Part shown: one piece after another, positions 1 to 8,576 of the stretch | Position numbering within the stretch: the stretch's first letter is position 1 | Layout: each line of letters starts with the position of its first letter | Assembly: GCA_002376845.1 (NCBI GenBank) | Contig: DFOS01000015.1 | Location: 75,431-139,430 of the forward strand | Source of the DNA: Bdellovibrionaceae bacterium UBA3535 | Lineage (GTDB): Bacteria; Bdellovibrionota; Bdellovibrionia; Bdellovibrionales; UBA840 | Length of the DNA: 64,000 nucleotides | Direction: 5' to 3' | Position numbers and translations under genes: made by a program | The notes under the pieces: model-generated | The model's database searches: none | What the model saw: only the letters and a program-made list of their open reading frames with translations | Told to the model about the DNA's origin: nothing

Positions 1-2
1 TT

Positions 3-269
3 TCAGTTTCCTCAATGCTGGGTTTTGCCAACTATGTACAAAAGTGTTGGAATTTTATTTTCAAAGGTTTGCGTGGTTTTGGAAACCGCACCTTTATCGC
101 GCTTTATGCGATTGGCATTATCCTGGGTACGATTTCTTCTGCTACGGATATAATCAACTTGCTGGATCTGATGTTTGCCATGATGGTATTGCCCAATATG
201 ATTGCCACGGTAATATTGGCGCCAAAGGTGAAAGCTGCTTTAAAAGATTACTGGCAACGTTATCCGTAA
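3..269 (+). CDS. Sodium:alanine symporter (AGCS family), C-terminal fragment
   Basis: This is the last 88 codons of a membrane carrier whose 5' part lies before the window; the frame is open to the left edge. The segment has two clear hydrophobic helices and the AGCS-type ending in which a Gly-Thr-Ile-Ser-Ser helix leads to an Asp-rich turn (DIINLLDLMF) and then a MVLPNMIATVIL helix before a short basic tail. AGCS proteins import alanine or glycine with Na+ across the inner membrane. The family call rests on recall of this C-terminal pattern. An ATG at 15 is an internal methionine, not a likely start. Confidence 0.7.
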   Translation, partial: SVSSMLGFANYVQKCWNFIFKGLRGFGNRTFIALYAIGIILGTISSATDIINLLDLMFAMMVLPNMIATVILAPKVKAALKDYWQRYP

Positions 270-310
270 AAATATAAGCACTTTACCGCTATTCTCATTG
301 GTGCTAGCCT

Positions 311-1861
311 TTGAAGGTGAATCAAGAAAAGCCAGGCTGGTCCGAGCAATTAAAACTTTTTTTAAAGCCAAGTGTGGTACGCATGCTGTTTCTAGGCTTT
401 TCTGCTGGCATGCCGCTTCTTCTAATATTTTCTTCCCTATCTTTATGGCTTCGAGAGGCAGGCATTGATCGGTCTGCCGTTACTTTTTTTTCTTGGGCGG
501 CTTTAGGCTATTCATTTAAATTTGTATGGTCGCCCTTGGTGGACCGTTTGCCGCTGCCGATTTTGACAAAACTACTAGGGCGTCGCCGATCATGGCTACT
601 ATTATCACAAGTCATGATTGTTAGCTCCATCGTCTGGATGGCTCTAACAGATCCTACAAAGTCGGACTTTTCCTTACAAGTGATGGCCGTGGCTGCGGTA
701 CTATTGGGTTTTTCTGGTGCCACTCAAGATATTGTTATTGATGCCTTTCGAATTGAATCGGATGTACCAGAGATGCAGGCGACGATGTCGGCCACTTATA
801 TTGCAGGTTATCGAATTGGAATGATAGTATCCGGAGCTGGTGCCTTGTTTTTAGCAAGCTTGTTAGGCTCAACTAAAGATATATATAACTATGGGGCCTG
901 GAAGTGGACCTATATAATTATGGCCATGACCATGTTGGTGGGCATTTTAACAACGATATTTTCGCCAGAGCCAAAAGCAAATGCCAAATTTAATACTAAC
1001 TATAGCACAACAGATTACTCCAGATTTTTGGCCTTGTTTTTTTGTAGTGTATCAACTTTTGTCGGAATGTTTTTTCTGTCTGCAGACATTGTTTCCACCA
1101 GTAAAAACTTTTTTGCTTTTTATCTTGGCTCGGGCTTATCGGCATTTATTATCGAAGGCTTGCGTTTTTTTATTGCTGTGTTGGGGGCCATATCAATGGC
1201 CATCCTTTTGCAAAAGTTAAAACTTGTTAATCGTCAAATGCTAGAAGAGACCTATATTGGTCCGGTTAAAGATTTTTTTCAGCGCTATGGTTTAAGCGCT
1301 GCTCTATTGCTACTTTCCCTAGTAGGGCTTTATCGTATAAGCGATATTGTATTGGGTGTGATATCGAATGTTTTTTATCAGGATCTTGATTTTACCAAAA
1401 CACAAATTGCTTCAGTGGTAAAAACCTATGGCGTAATCATGACATTGGTTGGTGGCTTTTTAGGGGGTATTCTAACAAACCGCTATGGTGTAATGCGTAT
1501 ACTTTTCCTAGGCGCTTTCTTGTCTGCCATCACCAACTTATTGTTTATGGCTTTAGCGTATATGGGCTACAACCTACCGATGCTTTATGTGGTCATTTCT
1601 GCAGACAATTTGGCTGCTGGCTTGGCAAGCGCTGCCTTTGTGGCTTTTCTTTCTAGTTTGGTGAACATACAGTTTACGGCCACTCAGTATGCCATTTTTT
1701 CATCTCTAATGACTTTACTGCCTAAGGTTTTGGGCGGATATTCTGGCTCTATGGTAGATACTATTGGTTATCCCATGTTCTTTTTGTTCACCACTCTTAT
1801 AGGTGTTCCTGTAATGTTTCTTGTTTACCTTGCAGCCAAAGTCATGAAGTTAAATAAGTGA
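311..1861 (+). CDS. AmpG-like muropeptide permease (MFS)
   Basis: A polytopic inner-membrane protein of about 516 residues with 12 to 14 hydrophobic helices. It carries AmpG-type landmarks: LFLGFSAGMPLLL followed by LWLREAGID near residue 28-50, FKFVWSPLVDR near 70-80, a GRRRSW loop, and GATQDIVIDAFR near 135. AmpG imports GlcNAc-anhydroMurNAc peptides for peptidoglycan recycling, so that is the likely substrate. An in-frame stop at 305 limits the start to TTG 311 or GTG 317; neither has a strong ribosome site, so the start is uncertain. The length is close to E. coli AmpG (491). The stop codon lies in the palindrome TGATCTAGATCA (1859-1870). Confidence 0.8.
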   Translation: MKVNQEKPGWSEQLKLFLKPSVVRMLFLGFSAGMPLLLIFSSLSLWLREAGIDRSAVTFFSWAALGYSFKFVWSPLVDRLPLPILTKLLGRRRSWLLLSQVMIVSSIVWMALTDPTKSDFSLQVMAVAAVLLGFSGATQDIVIDAFRIESDVPEMQATMSATYIAGYRIGMIVSGAGALFLASLLGSTKDIYNYGAWKWTYIIMAMTMLVGILTTIFSPEPKANAKFNTNYSTTDYSRFLALFFCSVSTFVGMFFLSADIVSTSKNFFAFYLGSGLSAFIIEGLRFFIAVLGAISMAILLQKLKLVNRQMLEETYIGPVKDFFQRYGLSAALLLLSLVGLYRISDIVLGVISNVFYQDLDFTKTQIASVVKTYGVIMTLVGGFLGGILTNRYGVMRILFLGAFLSAITNLLFMALAYMGYNLPMLYVVISADNLAAGLASAAFVAFLSSLVNIQFTATQYAIFSSLMTLLPKVLGGYSGSMVDTIGYPMFFLFTTLIGVPVMFLVYLAAKVMKLNK

Positions 1862-1921
1862 TCTAGATCATTTCTTTTTTCTTCAAACTAGCTAAAATAT
1901 TTCTGATATCTGGAGGTAATT

Positions 1922-2270
1922 ATGAAAGACTTTCTAGCACATTATAACGAGTTAAATGAATGGATGCAGAAGCTGGGGGCAGAAATTCCTGACAGTATGC
2001 AGGCGTTTGGCAAGCTACATGAGTCCTCCATTGCCAAGGGTGCCCTGGATTCCAAAACCAAAGAATTAATTGCTTTAGGCATTGCGATTACGGTGCGTTG
2101 TGATGGATGCATATCTTTTCATGTGCACGATGCCATGAAGGCCGGTGCAAAAAAAAGCGGAGATAGCAGAAACCGTTGGCGTAGCCGTACTCATGGGAGG
2201 AGGCCCATCTGTGGTATACGGAATCGAAGCAATGCAAGCTCTAAGTCAGTACCAAGAACAAGGGCTTTAA
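1922..2270 (+). pseudogene. AhpD-like carboxymuconolactone decarboxylase family protein, frameshifted at an A8 run
   Basis: The first 75 codons encode a normal CMD/AhpD-like protein with the redox motif CDGC followed by FHVHDAMKAG. At 2149-2156 there are eight A residues; read straight, the frame becomes nonsense and stops at 2275. If one A is dropped the protein continues AEIAETVGVAVLMGGG, PSVVYGIEAMQAL and ends at 2270, giving the expected family C-terminus and a length of about 115 residues. A good ribosome site (GGAGG) precedes ATG 1922. The gene is either broken by one base, mis-sequenced, or rescued by slippage on the A run. Small CMD proteins of this kind are often thiol-dependent peroxidase or decarboxylase-like enzymes; the substrate is unknown. 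Its restored stop overlaps the convergent gene by four bases. Confidence 0.8.
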
Positions 2271-4354
2271 TTTAGACGCTTTTCTAAAACTCTTGCTTTT
2301 TCTTCACCAAGCAATCGCTTCATGAAGTCTTGCGGCACATCTTTTAGCGATACGACGATCAATCCGTCAGTAGCATAGGTAGCGGTATCACCAGTATTAA
2401 AGTCTTTATCATCTTTAAAACTATAAAACCTGGCTCCGTGTTTAGCATATTGTTTTAGTAGTGGAGGAATTTCCTCTAAGCCGGCAGCTAGAAATAGTTG
2501 ATTGAGTTCATTGATGTCGTGAACGGACTTTAAAACGTTGGAGATGATTCGATCGAGCATCCAGGTCTGCTCTTTTAATTTACCGTAGTCAGGGACATAC
2601 TTTTGTAGTTCACTGGAAGGATCGCCATAACGTTGCATCAAAAACTGCATGATCATTTTTTTCTCGGCAGCACCAAAGGAGCCCGAAATGGTTACGGGTC
2701 CAAAATAGGATTGAATTTGCCCATTTTGATAGGCAATCTCGGCTAGTCCCATCCATAAAAGGTTTAAAACACTAAGCTTTCTTCCTAAAGTAGCGGCTTT
2801 TTCCTGTTTGATTTGATAGGGACGTGAAACAAAGGAGCGGCCTAGCTCCACGGAATGCCCCAGTTTATCCACAAAATCCCTTTGGTAGCCAAATAAAGAA
2901 TGGGAATAAAGACTTTCTATGCCCTTTTCGTTAAGTAGTTTTTCTGTAAAACCCAAACGATAGGCCCCCAGAATTTCTTGAGTGTCATTGCGATAAACGA
3001 TCATTTGGTGATAATACGGATCAAAAATATCCAAATCCAAGCTTTTACCAGTTCCCTCTTTGATTGGGCGAAAGGCCTCTTCTCGAAGTCGACCAATTTC
3101 TGTTAAAATTGGCTCCGAAGCATTCCCGGGCAATAGAAATATGGAAATATCCAGTTCGCTTCTAATGCCATTGATTTTTCGAGGGATTTGCAAGCGGCTT
3201 AATTCATATTGCGTATTTACATCATTTTTCTCGCCGGCTTGATCTAGAGCGCGAAATCTTTCCAGTTCTTGTGCGATCAGTTTTGGATCGACGGGCTCAA
3301 TGATGGCTTCCAATTGATTCAAGTTTTTTTTCTTTTTAGGTCGCTCTTTAATACGGGCTACTACATTCAAATTCATTCTACCGGTTTTTGAATACTTTGC
3401 TGTATTACCTAAAAGGTAGGTTTGCGCGCGAAGAAAATCGGTAAATCCTTGGTCATCATACTTAGTTTTTCCCTCGGCATTACGAGAAATATAAGCATCA
3501 TAATCTCTAGGGCTTAAAACGCTACCAAGGGCTACAGGTATTTGGTGATCGCGTTTGTTAATAATCTGGTAGGGCAAAAGTAGGTCGGTACGCAATTTGT
3601 AGCCGATATTTTTCAGCCAGTCTGCACGATGGTTTTTAATTAGCATGCCAGTAGCTTGAAAGATTCGCGAATTGGTAGTTTCAAAATAAACTGGAAGTAC
3701 ATTGGCTTGGTGGCGCATGGCCACCAATGCAGCTGCCGTCTTCCATTCTGAATCATAAGGAGTGCGCCAAGGGTACTCAGCAGTGGACATTTCACCACTA
3801 GGAAAAACAATGAGTGCACCACCATTTTTTACATGTTGGTTCATGGCCACAATTGCTTTTTTATTGGCCATTTGATTGGACTTTTTAAAATCCCCCACGT
3901 GAACGTCTAGTGGGATGGTATAGGCTTGAAGTTCAGGAATCATCTCATAGAGTTTGCTGCTAATGATGGCCTTAACATCAGAGCGCTTTTCTAGTAGCAA
4001 TTTAAATAAAATTACTCCATCAATGGCACCCATGGGATGATTGGCCACAACAACTAAAGGCCCAGCTTCTGGAATTGCAGCAAATTTTTTTTCACTATAT
4101 TTAATGTCTATATTTAAATGATTGAGAACAGCGTCGAAAAAATTATCAGGACGTTCTTGAAATCTTTCCTGTACCTTTTTGTATTCACGGTATGGTTTCA
4201 AAAAAAGATACTTTAGTTGTGAAGAGTTTTTGCTAACTTCTTTCATAAATAAATTTCCACATCTTTTTGTTTTGCCATCGGCAAAAGAAGCAAGGTGTGT
4301 TGTTAGTACAAGTAATACCCCAAATCCCCCCATGAGAATAGATTTTCTACTCAT
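2267..4354 (-). CDS. olsF: Bifunctional acyltransferase, OlsF-like (ornithine-lipid type)
   Basis: A 695-residue protein with two lipid-modifying domains. Residues about 80-300 are a PlsC/haemolysin-type lysophospholipid O-acyltransferase with NHPMGAID (NHx4D site, around 105-112) and a FPSGE block. Residues about 400-600 resemble the OlsB-type GNAT domain that N-acylates ornithine (LDIFDPYYHQMIV, YRLGFTEKLL, ELGRSFV, YFGPVTISG). This order matches OlsF, known in Serratia and Flavobacterium, which makes ornithine lipid from an amino acid and two acyl donors. ATG 4354 is chosen because AAGGA lies just upstream; an in-frame ATG at 4435 lacks one. The chosen start adds a hydrophobic signal or anchor segment (residues 1-25), which is not usual for OlsF. 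The amino-acid substrate could differ from ornithine. Confidence 0.75.
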   Translation of the reverse strand: MSRKSILMGGFGVLLVLTTHLASFADGKTKRCGNLFMKEVSKNSSQLKYLFLKPYREYKKVQERFQERPDNFFDAVLNHLNIDIKYSEKKFAAIPEAGPLVVVANHPMGAIDGVILFKLLLEKRSDVKAIISSKLYEMIPELQAYTIPLDVHVGDFKKSNQMANKKAIVAMNQHVKNGGALIVFPSGEMSTAEYPWRTPYDSEWKTAAALVAMRHQANVLPVYFETTNSRIFQATGMLIKNHRADWLKNIGYKLRTDLLLPYQIINKRDHQIPVALGSVLSPRDYDAYISRNAEGKTKYDDQGFTDFLRAQTYLLGNTAKYSKTGRMNLNVVARIKERPKKKKNLNQLEAIIEPVDPKLIAQELERFRALDQAGEKNDVNTQYELSRLQIPRKINGIRSELDISIFLLPGNASEPILTEIGRLREEAFRPIKEGTGKSLDLDIFDPYYHQMIVYRNDTQEILGAYRLGFTEKLLNEKGIESLYSHSLFGYQRDFVDKLGHSVELGRSFVSRPYQIKQEKAATLGRKLSVLNLLWMGLAEIAYQNGQIQSYFGPVTISGSFGAAEKKMIMQFLMQRYGDPSSELQKYVPDYGKLKEQTWMLDRIISNVLKSVHDINELNQLFLAAGLEEIPPLLKQYAKHGARFYSFKDDKDFNTGDTATYATDGLIVVSLKDVPQDFMKRLLGEEKARVLEKRLN

Positions 4355-4462
4355 GGATTGTCCTTTTTTTGTATTTTGACTGATTCGTGCAGGATTTACA
4401 TGAATGTGGCGTAAAGAGCTAAATATAAATCGCAAATATATAATTTTTTTAAAGCAGAAGTG

Positions 4463-5626
4463 CTAAAATTCGGCCCGAAACATCATATTGCCACCTTCCC
4501 ACAATTGTGAAGCTCTATCGGCATCAAAAGTAAGAAAAATCAGCGTTTCCACTTTGGGGTTAAATTCATAGCGGTAAACTAGATTCAAACGGTGCTCGAT
4601 TTTACTGTCGCTATTATCTTCGTTGTAAGCGGTAGTATCAAAGCCAAGTCGCCAGTGGTTGCTGCGATCACTTAGGCGGTAAGTAAAATAGGGGAGATGA
4701 AAGAAAGTTTTCTCTTCTGAAATAGGACCGTCATAGTCTCGGTAAGCCATATGATAGCCAAGTGTCCAACGAAGCCACTCCCGTTCTACTTGTAATAAGT
4801 GGCGCTGAAAATCTTGTGTTTGAGAGCTATGGGTATGCTCCTCTTTTTTGTTTTCCATATGTAGGCGAAGGGCCCAGTATCCAAGTCCGCGGGCTTGCCT
4901 GCGGGCTTGCATTCCCAGCACACTTCTCTCATAGGCAAAAGTTTGGTTGCTATCTGGCACTTGCCAGGTAGTCTTCGACTCCCAGCGAAAGTACAGCTCT
5001 TGGAACTCAAAAGGATTCAGGCTTCGGCGAAAGACAATACCTGTGGCAACGGGTTCTTTGGTGTATTTCTCGGTACCATCATTTCGTTTGTTATAAGCAA
5101 AGTCATTCATTCGATAAAATAGGCGAATAGTTCCATCTTCTTGCCAACGCTTTAAAATCGCAAAGCCTAGGTCATTTTCTTCTTTATAAGTATCGGTTTC
5201 ACCCTCAATGGCAGCCCCCCAGGAGCCAGCCGTGTTCCATCGCTGAAATTCAAAAATTAAATGGCGATCTTCTCTTTCCAAATCGGACTCATCGAAAAAA
5301 CGAAGGTGGACTTGGGTTTGTTCATCAAGATCTTGTTCTAATTTTATACGATATCTTGTCATAAAGCGTTTTGAGCTTAAAGAACCAGTAGTAGAATCAA
5401 AAACATTTTTTTGTGCTAGCCATTTTGCCTGCCACTCAAAAGGTAGTAAGAAGGTTAGATAGTCGGAATGATATTCCGAATCAATGTCGCTGGGATCTTC
5501 AAAGTTTTGATAGTCCCGGTAGAAGGGGCTCATATATTCAGGTTGTTCTTCAAATGCCCAAAGGCTTAAAATTAGTAAAAAGCTTAGCATATTTGTGCAC
5601 TTAGCACTTATTCTAAGTCTCGTCAT
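4463..5626 (-). CDS. Predicted outer-membrane beta-barrel protein
   Basis: I do not recognise a named family. The 387-residue product starts with a basic, hydrophobic export signal (TRLRISAK then LSFLLILSLWAF) and continues as alternating polar and aromatic strands such as HLLQVEREWLRWTLGYHMAY and NLVYRYEFNPKVETLIFLT. It ends in Phe after FRAEF, the usual BAM recognition end for outer-membrane barrels. There are many Tyr, Trp and Arg residues and no Cys-rich or repeat region. An internal Met at residue 13 could also be the start. It lies 108 bases upstream (in map order) of the acyltransferase on the same strand, but no functional link is evident. Confidence 0.7.
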   Translation of the reverse strand: MTRLRISAKCTNMLSFLLILSLWAFEEQPEYMSPFYRDYQNFEDPSDIDSEYHSDYLTFLLPFEWQAKWLAQKNVFDSTTGSLSSKRFMTRYRIKLEQDLDEQTQVHLRFFDESDLEREDRHLIFEFQRWNTAGSWGAAIEGETDTYKEENDLGFAILKRWQEDGTIRLFYRMNDFAYNKRNDGTEKYTKEPVATGIVFRRSLNPFEFQELYFRWESKTTWQVPDSNQTFAYERSVLGMQARRQARGLGYWALRLHMENKKEEHTHSSQTQDFQRHLLQVEREWLRWTLGYHMAYRDYDGPISEEKTFFHLPYFTYRLSDRSNHWRLGFDTTAYNEDNSDSKIEHRLNLVYRYEFNPKVETLIFLTFDADRASQLWEGGNMMFRAEF

Positions 5627-5686
5627 TAAGAATCGATTGATAGCAGGATAAAAATGGTGTTAGCTCTAAATTGATAAGGAGATATT

Positions 5687-6070
5687 ATGAACTGGCTGAT
5701 ACTTTTTATGTTCAGTTTGATGCCCCATCTGGCTGTAGCGGCTGATTTTGATTACACCATAGATATAGCGACAATCAATGAATCGGCTCCTATGGAATTG
5801 GATTTCGGTAATATATTATATGGAGATCATTTTATTAAGAATGTGCAACTGAAAAATTCTGGTGCTAAGCCAATTGAAAGGTTGAAATTGGATATTTATG
5901 GTTTTGAATATTTTCTAGAACATGAATGTCCAAATTTACTGCCGCCTAATGCTTCATGTGCTGTGCAAGTTCTATTTTGGCCAGAAATGCCTGGTCTGCA
6001 TCGAGGTTTTTTAATAATTGAAACCTCTGGTTTAAATGTAAATATTCCGATGAAAACATTGGTGTTATAA
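5687..6070 (+). CDS. Secreted ASH/choice-of-anchor-like Ig-fold protein
   Basis: A 127-residue exported protein with a cleavable signal (about residues 1-19, ending AVA-AD). The body fits a single Ig-like domain of the choice-of-anchor/ASH type: MELDFGNILYGDHFIKNV, then KNSGAKPIERLKL, then a conserved Cys pair (HECPNLLPPNASCAVQVLF), then PGLHRGFLII. Such domains usually occur as repeats in larger surface proteins; here a single copy makes the whole mature protein. AAGGAG stands eight bases before the ATG. The following membrane gene begins 31 bases downstream and may be cotranscribed. Function unknown. Confidence 0.7.
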   Translation: MNWLILFMFSLMPHLAVAADFDYTIDIATINESAPMELDFGNILYGDHFIKNVQLKNSGAKPIERLKLDIYGFEYFLEHECPNLLPPNASCAVQVLFWPEMPGLHRGFLIIETSGLNVNIPMKTLVL

Positions 6071-6101
6071 AATTAAGATCTAAATTAATGGTATAGAATC
6101 A

Positions 6102-6605
6102 ATGTTGGTATTTCTTTTAATCCTAATGATAGTTCAGATGAGTCTTTTCCATATTGATGAATATTATTTTCATCGACGCAGAAAAGTGAAACGTAGTGAA
6201 ATCGTGAATGCATTGATCGATGGAAGCCTTTACGTTCTTCCGTTGTGTATTGCTGTTTTCACCCCTTTCACAATGGAATGGCGGATTGTTTTTATTGTTT
6301 TAGCAAGCATCTCTTGTATATCCATTGCTAAAAATGAGTACTTTTACCCGAAGCTAGATCGACAGGAGCGATTGGTTCATTCCTTTTTGTATGTCTTGCA
6401 CCCCATCCTCTTATACACATTTTATATTTCTTGGCAGGAAGATTTCTTTAATAAATACCCCTATTTTTGGATTGTACAGATCACTTATTTAGGGCTTGGC
6501 CTGCGTACTTTGGCGCACCAGTTAATTTATTGGAACTACATATACAGTGACGATTTGCACGAACAGAATTTAAAAAATGATTCCCATCCCAAGGCGCAGG
6601 CTTAG
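6102..6605 (+). CDS. Small polytopic membrane protein of unknown function
   Basis: A 167-residue protein with about five hydrophobic segments (residues 1-18, 38-57, 60-80, 95-118, 124-145) and an early histidine-rich basic loop, HIDEYYFHRRRKVKR. A second conserved-looking block is QERLVHSFLYVLHPILL. I do not recognise the family. No strong ribosome site is visible before ATG 6102, so translation may be coupled to the secreted protein just upstream. The 3' end overlaps the convergent barrel gene by 36 bases, so the last dozen codons are read on both strands. Confidence 0.6.
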   Translation: MLVFLLILMIVQMSLFHIDEYYFHRRRKVKRSEIVNALIDGSLYVLPLCIAVFTPFTMEWRIVFIVLASISCISIAKNEYFYPKLDRQERLVHSFLYVLHPILLYTFYISWQEDFFNKYPYFWIVQITYLGLGLRTLAHQLIYWNYIYSDDLHEQNLKNDSHPKAQA

Positions 6606-7313
6606 GGTTTCATTTTCAGGCTCTACCAAATTGTCAACTCCATCAAAGGCGCTCTCAGAAGCATCAACTTTCCACTGGTGGGCGCGTAAGTATACTTTGG
6701 TTTGCACAGAGGCGGGAATGATCCAGCCTATTTCTAATCCCATACCTTTTCCATCATTTTGTTTTAGTTCCACATCACGCCTGCCGCCCCCTGTATCTGA
6801 CATATAAGAGGTATTTAAGCCCTCAAGCCAGTGATCATATTCAAAGCTATAGTAAAAACGACCACTGTAGACGGTAAGCTTTAATGGAATGTATTGATAT
6901 TCCGTCTCTCTGCGGTAGGAAACAATGAGGTCATTGTGCCAAAATCGCTGCGCATATCCCGTGCTCAAAACCGTATTGCCAAAAACAAAGTGAAGCTTTG
7001 CTTTTAAGTGGTAGAGGTAGTCTCCCGTCATGACTTGTACTGGAGTGCCGCCAAAGGTGGAGCCATCATATTGTAGGCGACCATCCCAATAAGACCCATA
7101 CAAGCTAAAACTAATATTTGGTGATATCAATATACCAGATTCGAGTTCAACACCGCCGTTTGTGCCCTCCTCTGTCATGACTCCCGGTTCTTCATAGGAA
7201 AAATCCTCATAAATTAGACCAATATGCAATCTAGATCTTGCTTCTATTATTCCTGGGTTGGTTTGGGCATAAAGACTTGTGCTTAGGAAAAAGGAAATGA
7301 TAAATATGCGCAT
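6570..7313 (-). CDS. Predicted small outer-membrane beta-barrel protein
   Basis: A 247-residue exported protein with signal peptide MRIFIISFFLSTSLYA-QTN. The mature part alternates amphipathic strands (SFSLYGSYWDGRLQY, AKLHFVFGNTVLSTGYAQRF, YYSFEYDHWLEGL, QTKVYLRAHQWKVD) and ends LSLRLGMGIIF with the terminal Phe typical of outer-membrane proteins. It has about the right length for an 8 to 10 stranded barrel. No named family is recognised. It stands alone on the minus strand between two plus-strand genes. Confidence 0.65.
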   Translation of the reverse strand: MRIFIISFFLSTSLYAQTNPGIIEARSRLHIGLIYEDFSYEEPGVMTEEGTNGGVELESGILISPNISFSLYGSYWDGRLQYDGSTFGGTPVQVMTGDYLYHLKAKLHFVFGNTVLSTGYAQRFWHNDLIVSYRRETEYQYIPLKLTVYSGRFYYSFEYDHWLEGLNTSYMSDTGGGRRDVELKQNDGKGMGLEIGWIIPASVQTKVYLRAHQWKVDASESAFDGVDNLVEPENETLSLRLGMGIIF

Positions 7314-7401
7314 ACATAGATGCTAACACTAAATATAAGTAAGATTTGAATTCTTTCTTGGAGATATACAGACTTTTGTCTAAGATACTATTGAGGTAAA
7401 T

Positions 7402-8463
7402 ATGTCACAATCATTACGCAATAGCTTTATTGTTTTGGGTTTAATCTTAGTTTTAAGCTTTGTTGTCTATGGTTTGGGCTCAGCATTATTTCCGCTTTTA
7501 ATAGCATTTGGTTTGGCTTATCTGTTTTTTCCTCTGGTAAAAAAATTAGAGGCGAAGGGATTTAGTAGAAGCTATGTTGTGATTTTTATTTTTTCCGCGA
7601 TTGTTTTTCTATTGGCATTGGTGGCGCTTTTAATTTTACCAGGATTTCTGCGTGACTTAAATGATTTGATCAATAGTTTTCCCAAAATTGTAAGTACGGT
7701 TTTGGCAAAGCTTGAGAATTGGCTGGCGCTATTAGGAAAAGATGTAGATCTTAGTAAAGATCAGATACGCTTATATTTGCAAAATCATTCGCAAGAGGTC
7801 TCCGCTTCCATGCTAAAGAAAATCCTTTTAGGAATAGGAGGTGTTTTCTCTGGTGCGATAGAATGGTTGCTTGGCATTTTAAATTTCTTTTTGATTCCTT
7901 TATTCTTCTTTTATGTCATCCATGATTACGAAAAGTTATCCAATGAGTTCTTGTCCTTGTTTCCTCGGCAAGCTAAAGAAAAAATGCGCGAGTATATGGA
8001 AGTGGCCAACAGAGTGCTTAATGGTTACATTCGCGGGCAAATTCTTGTGGCGCTAATTCTAGCCATCTTATATTCAGCCGGTCTAAGTCTAATTGGATTG
8101 CCTTTTGGCTTTGCCATTGGATTTATTTCTGGATTTATTAGCATCATTCCTTACGCCGGATTCACAATAGGTTTTGCCACGGCACTTGCCGTAGGCTTGG
8201 CCCATTATGAATTGTCTCTAATTATTGGTATTGTTTTGGTTTTTACCATTGTTCAAGCTTTAGAGGGATCTCTAATTACCCCCAAGTTGGTTGGCAACAA
8301 AGTTGGGCTAAGTGAGCTCCATACTATGTTAGCCTTAATTATTGGCGGCAATCTTTTCGGCCTTTTAGGCATGCTTATCGCGATACCTGTGGCGGCCATC
8401 TTTAAAGCGGTATTTCTAGATCTTAAGCAGGTATACCAGAGCCTAGAATTTTATAAAAAGTAA
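7402..8463 (+). CDS. AI-2E family transporter (TqsA/PerM type)
   Basis: A 353-residue inner-membrane protein of the PF01594 family. It has a hydrophobic N-terminal pair, a long soluble segment rich in charged helices (about 65-150), and a C-terminal bundle with the family's Gly/Pro-rich helices: GFISIIPYAGFTIG-type sequence near 250, then ALEGSLITPKLVGNKVGL near 290 and LIIGGNLFGLLGMLIAIPVAA near 315. Members export AI-2 or other small molecules, or act as Na+/H+ antiporters; the substrate here cannot be read from sequence. AATTGAGGT precedes ATG 7402. It is followed by the alpha-glucan operon after 113 bases and is probably a separate transcript. Confidence 0.85.
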   Translation: MSQSLRNSFIVLGLILVLSFVVYGLGSALFPLLIAFGLAYLFFPLVKKLEAKGFSRSYVVIFIFSAIVFLLALVALLILPGFLRDLNDLINSFPKIVSTVLAKLENWLALLGKDVDLSKDQIRLYLQNHSQEVSASMLKKILLGIGGVFSGAIEWLLGILNFFLIPLFFFYVIHDYEKLSNEFLSLFPRQAKEKMREYMEVANRVLNGYIRGQILVALILAILYSAGLSLIGLPFGFAIGFISGFISIIPYAGFTIGFATALAVGLAHYELSLIIGIVLVFTIVQALEGSLITPKLVGNKVGLSELHTMLALIIGGNLFGLLGMLIAIPVAAIFKAVFLDLKQVYQSLEFYKK

Positions 8464-8576
8464 GCATTTTACTAATGCCTGAGTGTCATTTTGGCAAAGT
8501 ATTAGCTAGATATTAGAAATAGCTTGGCCAGAGTAAAACCTCCCTATATATTTCCACTCGTTTCTTGGGGGGATCT

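Noticed and set aside
1859..1870. Palindrome TGATCTAGATCA at the AmpG-like stop as a terminator
   Set aside because: It has no loop, and only a weak T-rich run follows; no clear stem-loop could form.
4354..4435. Longer start for the OlsF-like protein
   Set aside because: The upstream in-frame ATG has no ribosome site and adds a segment unlike a signal; AAGGA stands just before 4354.
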